Source of the DNA: JADHUC01 sp964617665
GTDB taxonomy: Bacteria > Planctomycetota > Planctomycetia > Pirellulales > Pirellulaceae
Assembly (NCBI GenBank): GCA_964617665.1
Contig: CAZUAH010000341.1
Location: 1-14,719, forward strand
Direction of reading: 5' to 3'
DNA: 14,719 nucleotides
The position numbers and the translations under genes were made by a program. Below the pieces are notes generated by a model, which searched no databases, was not told where the DNA came from, and saw only the letters and a list, made by a program, of their open reading frames with translations. Shown here in pieces: positions 1 through 7,458 of this stretch (the first letter of the stretch is position 1; each line of letters opens with the position of its first letter).

Positions 1-31
1 CCGGGGCTAGCGCCCAAACGGCTAATTCAAA
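1..31. repeat. Possible truncated palindromic intergenic repeat at window edge
   Basis: The first bases include GGGCTAGCGCCC, a nearly symmetrical GC-rich core followed by CGGCTAATTC. From memory, GC-rich palindromes with a CTAGCGCCC core and a GGCTAATT flank occur as interspersed intergenic repeats in Pirellulales genomes. The left part lies outside the window, so the element cannot be delimited here and the assignment is tentative. Confidence 0.3.
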
Positions 32-57
32 GTGGCGCTGTCCAACTAGGCTCCTGA

Positions 58-86
58 TTGCTGAGGCGTTCGTTTCGTCGTATACT
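58..86 (+). promoter_or_regulatory. Candidate sigma70-type promoter for the toxin-antitoxin pair
   Basis: TTGCTG at 58-63 and TATACT at 81-86 are separated by 17 bases. The -10 box matches the consensus at five of six positions and the -35 box at three of six. It lies about 35 bases upstream of the start codon at 122. The spacing is ideal but the -35 is weak, and promoter consensus in Planctomycetota is poorly defined, so this is a candidate only. Confidence 0.35.
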
Positions 87-121
87 CTCTCGCAGGTACG
101 TTTCACTAGGGAATTTCGGGC

Positions 122-367
122 ATGAACGATTCCGCAACACCATCGGCCGCAGACGAAGTGCGAGCGTTCGAAGAAAACTGCATCTCGGCGGAAATGGCGG
201 CCGTCTATCGTCAGAAGACGCCTACCGAGCGTCTGCAGATTGGCTTCGACATGTGGCGATCGGCCCGCAAGATGGTCGCGGCGCGTGTCCACCAACAGCA
301 TCCCGATTGGTCGGACGACGAGGCGAATCGCGAAGTCGCACGCAGAATGTCTCATGGATTCGAATGA
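122..367 (+). CDS. Small Rv0078B-type putative antitoxin
   Basis: This 81-residue soluble protein has no signal peptide or membrane segment. The body is predicted to be mostly helical and charged, with SAEMAAVYRQKTPTERLQIG (residues 22-41) followed by a WRSAR segment, a QQHPDWSDDEA segment and a C-terminal REVARRMSHG. From memory, short proteins of this layout lie directly upstream of nucleotidyltransferase genes in Planctomycetota and other bacteria and resemble the family named Rv0078B-related antitoxins. The start at 122 is preceded by AGGGA at 108-112 with a 9-base gap. Its 3' end overlaps the nucleotidyltransferase start at 354 by 14 bp in another frame, which implies translational coupling. 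By family and position it is inferred to bind and neutralise the neighbouring enzyme. The family call is from memory; the two-gene arrangement is seen directly. Confidence 0.72.
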   Translation: MNDSATPSAADEVRAFEENCISAEMAAVYRQKTPTERLQIGFDMWRSARKMVAARVHQQHPDWSDDEANREVARRMSHGFE

Positions 368-914
368 ACTCCTCCAATACGCGGCCGACACCCTTGAACG
401 GTTGAAGGTTCCGTATCTTGTCACCGGTTCGATAGCCACGATCGCCTACGGCGAGGCCCGATTTACTAACGACGTCGACATCGTGGCTGACCTGAAATCC
501 GTTCACGTCGACTCGCTGTGTGCGGCTTTCGCTGGGCCGGCATATTACTGTTCCCGCACGGCGGTTGAAGATGCCATTCGTCGTCGATTCCAGTTCAACG
601 TCATTCATCCGGCGTCCGGGCTGAAAATCGATTTCATCGTACCGAAAGATAACGCATTCAATCGCTCGCGTTTGAGTCGCGGGCAGATGATTTCGACAGA
701 GGAGGCCGGCCATCAGGCTCGATTTGCCTCTCCTGAAGACGTGATCCTGAAGAAGCTGGAGTACTTTCGCGAGGGTGGTTCCGACAAGCACGTGCGAGAC
801 ATCAAAGGCGTGCTTCTGGTTCAGGCAGATGCGATCGACCTCGATTATCTCGGCGAATGGGCGGAGTATCTGGGAGTGATTGACCAACTCAATCAAGTCC
901 TGAGAGTAATGTAA
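354..914 (+). CDS. Nucleotidyltransferase, MNT/AbiEii-like (putative toxin)
   Basis: This is a 186-residue cytoplasmic protein with a minimal nucleotidyltransferase (pol-beta-like) fold. Residues 24-26 give TGS, the GS motif, followed by the metal-binding pair D40-V-D42 in TNDVDIV. A likely third acidic residue is D93 in LKIDFIVP. The region SPEDVILKKLEYFREGG (residues 126-142) is typical of AbiEii/DUF6036-type nucleotidyltransferases. Such enzymes transfer NMPs to tRNA or protein targets and often act as toxins; the target here is unknown. An in-frame extension back to 240 exists, but ATG at 354 is preferred because homology begins there and it overlaps the small upstream gene by only 14 bp. 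All three catalytic acids and the GS motif are present, so the enzyme looks intact. It could instead be a housekeeping or solitary nucleotidyltransferase, but the pairing favours a toxin-antitoxin system. Confidence 0.85.
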   Translation: MDSNELLQYAADTLERLKVPYLVTGSIATIAYGEARFTNDVDIVADLKSVHVDSLCAAFAGPAYYCSRTAVEDAIRRRFQFNVIHPASGLKIDFIVPKDNAFNRSRLSRGQMISTEEAGHQARFASPEDVILKKLEYFREGGSDKHVRDIKGVLLVQADAIDLDYLGEWAEYLGVIDQLNQVLRVM

Positions 915-918
915 CGTG

Positions 919-935
919 CATCGTCCTCGACGATG
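919..935 (+). terminator. Short hairpin just after the nucleotidyltransferase stop
   Basis: CATCGTC at 919-925 and GACGATG at 929-935 form a perfect 7-bp stem with a 3-base loop, starting 5 bases after the stop codon. No T-run follows, so it is not a canonical intrinsic terminator. It may limit read-through or stabilise the mRNA end. The rest of the 915-1207 interval shows no convincing gene. Confidence 0.3.
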
Positions 936-1193
936 TCGCCAATGCTGTACAGGTTCGGCCGTCCTGAGGCCGTCTTGCGTCAGAGGGGTGTTAAGAATAC
1001 GGAATGCATCCGCCCCTGGAATTGCCACGCCTCCTTGCCGCTTGCCAGTAACAAGTGCGGAGACGGACGGCTTTGCGCTTCCTGCTCTTGGGCAACTATT
1101 ACGCATGCGCCAGCGCTGACTATGGAGGCATGAGGCGAGTACGTTTGCAGAACGTTCTTGACTTGGCCGAACAGATGTATCAGGCTGTGTCAC

Positions 1194-1201
1194 AAAGGAG
1201 G
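1194..1201 (+). promoter_or_regulatory. Strong Shine-Dalgarno fixing the HzsA-like start
   Basis: AAAGGAGG lies 6 bases upstream of the ATG at 1208. It decides between that start, which exposes a signal peptide, and the longer in-frame start at 1055, whose extra 51 residues look non-coding. Confidence 0.85.
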
Positions 1202-1207
1202 TCTGCT

Positions 1208-4068
1208 ATGAGCGTGATTACGCGGCGTCTTGTTGGGGCTGTTCTGCTTCTCCTCTCTTCGCAAGCCATCCTCGAGAGCGGTTCGCTGAAGGGAGTCGCG
1301 GCAGAAGCGGAGACGGCGGTCCGCTCGCGAGAGCAGATCGAGACGGACTGGCTTCGGCAGGACATCGTCCGCAAGCTTCCGTCGCGACGCGAGGTGCCGG
1401 CGGTCAGGCCCGAAGAAGACGCGCCGGGGGCATGCGATGGCGTGCGCAATGGCAAGTATGGGTTTCACACTGGCAGCGACAGCAATCCTTGGTGGCAGGT
1501 CGACCTGGGCAAGCCGTTGCCGGTCGAGGAGGTGTTGATCTTCAACCGCTGCGACGGGTCGCAAAATCGGGCAGTGCATCTGATGGTACTGCTGTCCGAC
1601 GACGGGAAGACGTGGCGCCAGGTTTATCAACACGACGGCACACTGTTCCTCGGCCATCCCGACAACAAGCCGCTGTCGGTGCGGCTCACAGCGGCGAAAA
1701 CGCGGTTCCTGCGCATTCAACTGCCGGGCGACACGTACCTTCACCTGGACGAAGTGGAGATCTACCAGCCAGGAGGGCGCCGCAATATCGCCCTACGCAA
1801 ACCGGCGACGCAGAGTAGCGCAAGTCCCTGGTCGACCAAGAGCACGATGGTGCAGGTCGCGTCGAAGGCGGGTGACGAAGCCGTAGAGGAGCCGATTCCG
1901 GAACCCGTATATCCAATTGATGAAATCGTCGCCCGTGGTCTGCAGACGGCCGAAAGCCTGCAAACCCTGGGAACCCCGATCGAAGGTGAACTGCGAACAC
2001 TGCGTGAAATTGCCGAAAAGGCAGCGGAACCGGAGAAGCTGCCCTCTGACATCAAACGGGAGTTGTACTTTCGAGCACGCAGGGCGGTTCGCAAGATGTC
2101 GTTCGCCAACCCGCTGTTGGACTGCGACGATCTGTTGTTTGTGAAGCGCACACCGGCTTGGTTCACGGTCTCGCCCGGGTCGCGCACGTATACGCACATG
2201 TGCGACCAATACTACGGCTGGTTCTCGCGCCCCGGCGGCGGGATGTACGTGCTGAAGGACTTCAAGAGCGAGCAGCCAACGCTTCGCTGCCTGACGGACG
2301 ATCTCCCGCCAGGCAACATCATCAGGCCCGAAATCTCTCACGACGGGACGAAGGTGCTGTTCGCCCACTGCAAGTACTACCCGGACGTGCACGGAATTGT
2401 CGACAAGCTCGACAAATCGAAGATCCCCGAAGACGCCTTCTACCATCTCTACGAAATGAATCTTGACGGGTCCGGCTTGCGGCGTCTGACGCAAGGGAAG
2501 TACGACGATTTCGATGGGCGGTATCTTCCCAACGGCGAAATCGTCTTCCTTTCGACGCGACGAGGACAGCATATCCAGTGTGGACGCGAAAGCGCGATGG
2601 CGACCGTGGGCACCGAACTGGGCGACTCGTACGTCCGCTGTGGCGGCGGACCCTACCGGCCTGTGGCTGTGTATACTCTGCACGTGATGGACACCGAAGG
2701 CGAGAACTTACGCCAAATCTCGCCGTTCGAGATGTTCGAGTGGACGCCTAGCGTAGCCGACGACGGCCGCATCCTGTACTCCCGCTGGGATTACATCGAC
2801 CGGCTGAACATGCCCTACATGAGCCTCTGGTCGACCTTGCCCGATGGCTCGGGTGCTCGTGCGGTATACGGAAACTACACGCCCAGCCCGCACTGCATGT
2901 TCGAGGCCCGCACGATCCCCAACTCGAACAAGATCGTCTTCACGGCTTCAGCCCACCATGGAAACACGGCGGGTAGCTTGGTGCTGCTAGACACAGGTAA
3001 AGGCTTCGACGGCGATGGTCCGATGACCCGTTTGACGCCCGAGGTACCCTTCCCCGAGATCGAAGCCTGGCCCAGCACTTACTTCGCCAATCCGTATCCG
3101 TTGTCCGAAGATCACTACCTGGTCACGTGGAGCGACAAACCGCTGACTAACCCGGGCGATCCTGCCGGGACCGCGGCCATGGGGATCTACCTGTTCGACC
3201 GGTTCGGCAACCTGAATCTCATCTACCGCGATCCGACGATTTCGTCCATGTATCCACTCCCGATTCGGTCGCGTCCGAAACCGCCGAGTATTGCCGAAGT
3301 ATCGACAGAGTCCGGCCCGCAAGAAGGCGAGATGATCTTGCTGGACGTGTATCAAGGGCTGGAGTCGATCCGGCGCGGAACGATCCGCGAGCTGCGCGTG
3401 GTAGGCGTCCCGGCCAAGACACATCCCACGATGAACTATCCGCAGATGGGCCTCACGCGTGACGATCCGGGCAAGTTCGTTATGGGTACGGTGCCCGTGG
3501 ACGAGGACGGTTCGGCCCGTTTCAGCGTTCCATCGGGCGTGATCTTTTTCATGCAAGCGCTGGACGAGCGGGGTATGGCCGTGCAGACGATGCGAAGTGC
3601 CACCTACGTGCAGCCCGGCCAGAAATACACGTGCATCGGCTGCCACGAACCGCGGAACACGGCGCCGCCGAGCCTTGCGGCCACTGCCCTCCTGCGCAAA
3701 CCGTCAAGAATCGCGCCCGGTCCAACGGGCTCCTGGCCGCTCGACTTCCAGGCGATGGTGCAGCCCGTGATGGAGAAGCACTGTGTCGGCTGCCACAAAC
3801 CCGAAGCTGACGGTTCGGAGTTCGACCTAACGACCGCCAAGTCCTACGACTCGTTGGTGAACTACGGCGAGCCGAGTTTGAAGACGCATGTGATGACGCG
3901 ATACCGTCAGGGCTTCTCGACGGCCGGGGCGTGTGCGGCCAAGATGAATCCCCTGATCAAGCTCATTGACCAGGGGCATTACGAGGTCAAACTTGCCACG
4001 GACGACTGGAACCGGCTGATAACCTGGATGGACACCTACGGACAACGCCGTGGTTCATTCAGCGAGGA
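1208..4068 (+). CDS. HzsA-like secreted protein with two haem-c sites (3' partial)
   Basis: About 953 residues are visible before the assembly gap removes the C-terminus. Residues 1-34 form a signal peptide (basic start, then VGAVLLLLSS). Residues about 65-190 resemble an F5/8 type C (discoidin) domain, with NPWWQVDLG, LSDDGKTWRQV and TRFLRIQLPG. A propeller-like region follows, with PEISHDGTKVLFAH, LPNGEIVFLSTRRGQ and DDGRILYSRWDYIDR. The stretch at roughly 690-815 resembles the middle domain of hydrazine synthase alpha subunit. Two haem-c motifs, CIGCH (809-813) and CVGCH (859-863), predict two covalently bound haems in the periplasm. HzsA of anammox bacteria makes hydrazine, but many Planctomycetota carry HzsA-like paralogues of unknown substrate, and no hzsB/hzsC partner is seen here. 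A redox or carbohydrate-linked role is possible. The family call is strong, the reaction is unknown. Confidence 0.82.
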
Positions 4069-4168
4069 NNNNNNNNNNNNNNNNNNNNNNNNNNNNNNNN
4101 NNNNNNNNNNNNNNNNNNNNNNNNNNNNNNNNNNNNNNNNNNNNNNNNNNNNNNNNNNNNNNNNNNNN
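4069..4168. other. 100-N assembly gap
   Basis: Exactly 100 N, the usual placeholder for a scaffold gap of unknown length. The ends of the two convergent genes on either side are lost. Any frame that appears to read through the gap is meaningless. Confidence 0.99.
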
Positions 4169-4950
4169 GTGCGGCCGTCGACGATCATCTTTCCGGCTAG
4201 CAAACGCACACCGTGGCTGTAGTCCACGTACCTGTCCCAGTGACCCACATACAGCGGCTGGATCGGCTGGCCGTTGGGATAATGCCAGCCGTAGATCGCC
4301 ACCTTGTGAGGCTTCTCCTTTAACCGGTTCGTGAGCACGATGTCTTTCTTGATCCCGGCCACGAGCCCGCCATGCGGTTTGCCGGTGAGTTGCTCTTCGA
4401 TCAGCCGATGATGCTGGAAGAACGTGGCCGCGGCTTGGCGGTCCTTCGTGAGCGGCCGCGGCTGAAGCTTGATATCTGCGGCGGCGTGCACTGCATCGGA
4501 GACCTTCGTGGTCAGTAGCGTGCAGTCGAGCGAGTCGGCTATCGCAACCGCGGCCTTGGGCGTGATCGGAACACGGAAGAAATCGTCGTCGCTCCCCACG
4601 GCCAGGTAGTCGGACGTGACGAAGCAAATGCCGGTATGACGAGGTCCCGACTGGTCAGCGATTGCCACCTGGATGGGTCTCAACCGCCGCAGGAATCCGG
4701 GGACATTTCCGCGAGTGATCTCGCGCGCGACTGCGGCCTCGCGCTGGTCCAATAGAAGTTCAGCGATCTGGTCCCGGAACTCGGAACCAGTACTCGCGTC
4801 GGCCGGGCGTTCGGGCAGGTCGAGCCGGACCTCATCAGATTCGGTTGGTGGCGCGGCGGTGGCATCGCGTCCAGGCAGCAGCGGCTGTGCTGAACCGCTT
4901 GACGGAAGCACTGCCAGCAGCGCGGCTATAGCGATACTTTTGACCGCCAC
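4169..4950 (-). CDS. Secreted conserved protein of unknown function (3' partial)
   Basis: Some 260 residues are visible; the C-terminus is lost in the gap. The start is GTG at 4950 with GGAG at 4957-4960, 6 bases away. Residues 1-21 form a signal peptide ending SGSA, followed by a Pro/Glu-rich linker and a globular region. Recognisable stretches are NVPGFLRRLRPIQVA, FVTSDYLAVGSDDDFFRVP, a segment with VAGIKKDIVLTNRL, and KVAIYGWHYPNGQPIQPLY followed by WDRYVDYSHGVRLL. From memory, similar proteins occur as unnamed exported proteins in Planctomycetota and other environmental bacteria. The YVDYSHGVRL segment and conserved His/Asp residues could suggest a hydrolase, but I cannot assign a fold or reaction. 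It converges on the HzsA-like gene and shares no obvious function with it. Confidence 0.75.
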
Positions 4951-5018
4951 TTCTTTCTCCGAAACAAGGAGTTCGCCTTGGGCTTCCGGCTCTGTGTCAA
5001 GAGCCCCCTCTCTCTAAC

Positions 5019-5046
5019 TCTCTCCCCCGCAAAGCCGGGGGAGAGA
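5019..5046. repeat. GC-rich perfect palindrome (interspersed-repeat type)
   Basis: TCTCTCCCCCG at 5019-5029 and CGGGGGAGAGA at 5036-5046 form a perfect 11-bp stem with loop CAAAGC. A CT-rich run at 5004-5018 precedes it. From memory, CCCTCTC...AACTCTCTCCC-type palindromes are dispersed in many planctomycete genomes. It sits between two genes read leftwards, so it may end methyltransferase transcription, but there is no T-run on either side. Confidence 0.65.
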
Positions 5047-5111
5047 TGACTTTCAATGTCGCCGCGCGACCAGTTTCTTGGTTTTGAAACGGTGCCCAGT
5101 TGTAGATCGAG

Positions 5112-5852
5112 TCATCTTCGCATGACGAAGAAGGCGTAGCTGTAGTATTGCGAGTGTCCCCTAAACACCGATATTTCGTTTCGAGCTTCGGCCAGTACAT
5201 CCTCGGCCTCTGAGATTCCCTTCCATTTCTGTTCGTACTCGGACACTCGGTTCGCCAGGGGATCGTAGTACAAATCGGTCCATGACGACGCAGGCAAGAC
5301 AAAGTTATCGACGCTCTCGTAACCTAGTCGCGATATGACTTCGAGCTTTCTTTCGACCGTGTCGATCTCGGGGTATTCCTGCCAGAACTCGATCACTTTC
5401 TTTGGCGGATCCGACCGGAGCCATACAGCCTCGCTAACCGCCACGTAGCCTCCAGGCTTGACGAGGTCCCTCACCTTGGCAAGTCCCTCCTCGAAGCCCA
5501 CAAGATAGATCGCGCCTTCGGACCAGATCACATCAAAGCTGGCTGGCTCGAACGCCGCCTCGTTCATGTCGGCCTGTACCGTTTCGAGCCGGTGTGCGAA
5601 TCCAGCGGCCTCAACCGCCTCTTTGACCCGCGCGATCATCTGGGGCAGCAGGTCGAGCGCCACCACTGTACCGCCGCCGAGCCTGAGAAGCTCGACCGTC
5701 TGCATCCCGGGACCACACCCCAGATCCAAGATGCGCGGTTCAGGCGGCAGATGCTCCAGCATCTGGAAGGCCTGTCGGGTTGATGCATTGTCACCCGGAC
5801 CGCCTCTGGGAAGGGAGCCATACAGTTCTATGAAATAGTCCATTCGATCCAT
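5112..5852 (-). CDS. Class I SAM-dependent methyltransferase
   Basis: This 246-residue cytoplasmic protein has the Rossmann-type methyltransferase core. Motif I is ILDLGCGPG at residues 41-49. The acidic residue ending strand 2 is D67 in VVALDL, and an adenine-contacting QAD lies at 94-96. Motif IV-like FDVIWSEGAIYLVG (106-119) and motif V/VI-like LVKPGGYVAVSE (130-141) follow. AAGGAG at 5858-5863 lies 5 bases before the ATG at 5852. The N-terminal DNASTRQAF and the C-terminal helical region with WTDLYYDPL resemble small-molecule methyltransferases, but the substrate cannot be named. It appears monocistronic; the next gene in the same direction is 161 bp away beyond a palindrome. It is divergent from the ceramidase-like operon, sharing the interval 5853-6065. 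Confidence 0.9.
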   Translation of the reverse strand: MDRMDYFIELYGSLPRGGPGDNASTRQAFQMLEHLPPEPRILDLGCGPGMQTVELLRLGGGTVVALDLLPQMIARVKEAVEAAGFAHRLETVQADMNEAAFEPASFDVIWSEGAIYLVGFEEGLAKVRDLVKPGGYVAVSEAVWLRSDPPKKVIEFWQEYPEIDTVERKLEVISRLGYESVDNFVLPASSWTDLYYDPLANRVSEYEQKWKGISEAEDVLAEARNEISVFRGHSQYYSYAFFVMRR

Positions 5853-6052
5853 GTCATCTCCTTCATCGCGTATCTACCAGGAACGCGCACAGCGGCCTCA
5901 ATATACCGCAAGGTTCGGCTGACGCGTAGACAGTTCGTCACCAACAAGATCTAGGCCATGGATTCCGCCAGACTATGGAAATGGAGTCCCGGCTATGAGA
6001 TAGTAGTGGGCGAGTTTGGGTTGATTGTGTTGTTCCATGCGAAGACTGGTAC

Positions 6053-6057
6053 GGAGG
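6053..6057 (+). promoter_or_regulatory. Shine-Dalgarno fixing the ceramidase-like start
   Basis: GGAGG lies 8 bases before the ATG at 6066. It supports that start over the longer in-frame ATG at 5958, because only the shorter form puts the signal peptide at the N-terminus. Confidence 0.75.
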
Positions 6058-6065
6058 ATCGTACG

Positions 6066-7439
6066 ATGCGACGGGGTCATTTGATCGGCTTGTTGGTGTT
6101 TTCGATTTCGTGGGTGTTTGTCTCGCTGCAGTCGCTGCCGGCGGCGGACGCGACTTGGAAGGCGGGTATCGCTTCGGTCAAGATAACGCCGGATAAACCG
6201 CTCTGGCAGGCTGGGTATGGCAGTCGCGACCGGCCGGCGGAAGGGACGCTGCACGATCTGTGGATCAAGGTGCTTGCCTTGGAAGCCTCCGACGGGAATC
6301 GCGCTGTGGTACTGACGAGCGATTTGCTGGGGTTTCCCAAAGACATGTACGATTCGATCTGTGCCGAACTAAAGACCAAGTGCGGCCTGGATCGCTCGCA
6401 GGTGATGCTAACGGCTTCTCATACGCACAGCGGCCCTGTGCTCAAGGGCGCTTTGTACGACATCTACCCGCTGGACGATGAGCAAAGGGCGCTGATCGAA
6501 GAATACTCGGCGGCCCTTGAGAAAACGATCGTCGAAACCATTGTCAAGGCGTTTGGCCAACAATCCCCAGCGACTCTTTGGGCCGGGAAAGGGACGACCG
6601 ACTTTGCCGTTAATCGACGCAACAATCCGCAACGGGAGGTGCGCGAGTTGCGTGCGAAAGGCGAACCGCTGAAGGGCCCCGTGGATCACGACATCTCGGT
6701 GCTTGCCGTCCGGGGACCGGATAAGGAGTTGCGGGCAGTGGTATTCGGCTACGCCTGCCATCCAACGACGCTGAGTTCATATCAATGGTCAGGCGACTAT
6801 CCGGGATTTGCCCAGATCGCCTTCGAACAGGATTTTCCGGGCGTCGTGGCCATGTTTCACGCTGGTTGCGGTGCCGATCAGAATCCGCTGCCTCGCCGCT
6901 CGATCGCGCTGTGCGGAAAGTACGGATTCACGCTCGCCGACGCGGTGCAGGAAGTCTTGAAGAAGCCCATGAGGCCCGTTGCCCCGCAGCTTGGGACCGC
7001 CCTGGAACTGGTTGACTTGGACTTTGAAAAAACGTTCACACGAGAGGATCTGGAAGCCGGCCTCAAGAAGAACGTCTACTACAAGCGCCGCGCCGAACGC
7101 CTACTGAAGCAGTTGGACGAAGGCAAGTCGTTCGCCCCGTCGTATCCCTATCCCGTTCAGGTGTGGAAGCTGGGCAGCGAGCAACTCTGGATCACGTTGG
7201 GCGGTGAAGTGGTGGTCGACTACTCGCTGCGTTTCAAGGCCAAGTACGGCCCACAGACGTGGGTCACCGGCTACTCGAACGACGTAATGTCCTACATCCC
7301 GTCGCACCGAGTCTGGGAGGAGGGCGGTTACGAATCGGCCGCGTTCTACGTGTACGGACAGCCCGCCGACCGTTGGGCTCCGGATATCGAGGAACGGATC
7401 GCCGCATCGGTCGCTAGGTTGGTGGAGAAGCTGGACTAG
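6066..7439 (+). CDS. Exported neutral/alkaline ceramidase-like hydrolase
   Basis: A 457-residue protein with signal peptide MRRGHLIGLLVFSISWVF and likely cleavage near residue 27. The N-terminal stretch AGIASVKITPD (33-43) and QAGYGSRDRPAEGT are hallmarks of the neutral/non-lysosomal ceramidase family (PF04734). Candidate zinc ligands are visible: H119 and H121 in SHTHSGP, H232 in GYACHPTTL, E381 in GGEVVVD, and a Tyr in the TGYSNDVMSYIP segment (402-412). Known ceramidases split ceramide into sphingosine and fatty acid using a serine in GDxSPN; here that place reads GCGADQNP (267-274), without the serine. The true substrate may therefore differ. The length is well short of the roughly 650 residues of characterised enzymes, since the C-terminal domain is absent. 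It heads a three-gene run, the next start being 19 bases after its stop. Confidence 0.85.
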   Translation: MRRGHLIGLLVFSISWVFVSLQSLPAADATWKAGIASVKITPDKPLWQAGYGSRDRPAEGTLHDLWIKVLALEASDGNRAVVLTSDLLGFPKDMYDSICAELKTKCGLDRSQVMLTASHTHSGPVLKGALYDIYPLDDEQRALIEEYSAALEKTIVETIVKAFGQQSPATLWAGKGTTDFAVNRRNNPQREVRELRAKGEPLKGPVDHDISVLAVRGPDKELRAVVFGYACHPTTLSSYQWSGDYPGFAQIAFEQDFPGVVAMFHAGCGADQNPLPRRSIALCGKYGFTLADAVQEVLKKPMRPVAPQLGTALELVDLDFEKTFTREDLEAGLKKNVYYKRRAERLLKQLDEGKSFAPSYPYPVQVWKLGSEQLWITLGGEVVVDYSLRFKAKYGPQTWVTGYSNDVMSYIPSHRVWEEGGYESAAFYVYGQPADRWAPDIEERIAASVARLVEKLD

Positions 7440-7445
7440 CCCAGT

Positions 7446-7451
7446 GGGAGG
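7446..7451 (+). promoter_or_regulatory. Shine-Dalgarno of the beta-helix gene
   Basis: GGGAGG lies 7 bases upstream of ATG 7459. A GTG at 7444 would extend the protein by five residues but overlaps this site, so 7459 is chosen. Confidence 0.75.
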
Positions 7452-7458
7452 TTTCACA

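Noticed and set aside
222..1193. Long minus-strand open frame of 323 codons opposite the nucleotidyltransferase
   Set aside because: It spans both genes of the toxin-antitoxin pair and the adjoining intergenic DNA, with no recognisable domain; a shadow frame in GC-rich DNA.
1793..3646. Long minus-strand open frames opposite the HzsA-like gene
   Set aside because: They lie opposite well-supported domains, have no family features and reflect codon bias of the real gene.
4036..4222. Frames reading through the N gap, which seem to extend both flanking genes
   Set aside because: The gap length is a placeholder, so continuity is artificial.
5853..6065. Promoters in the divergent region between the methyltransferase and the ceramidase-like operon
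   Set aside because: A TATATT on the minus strand at 5900-5905 has no matching -35 box; nothing else stands out.
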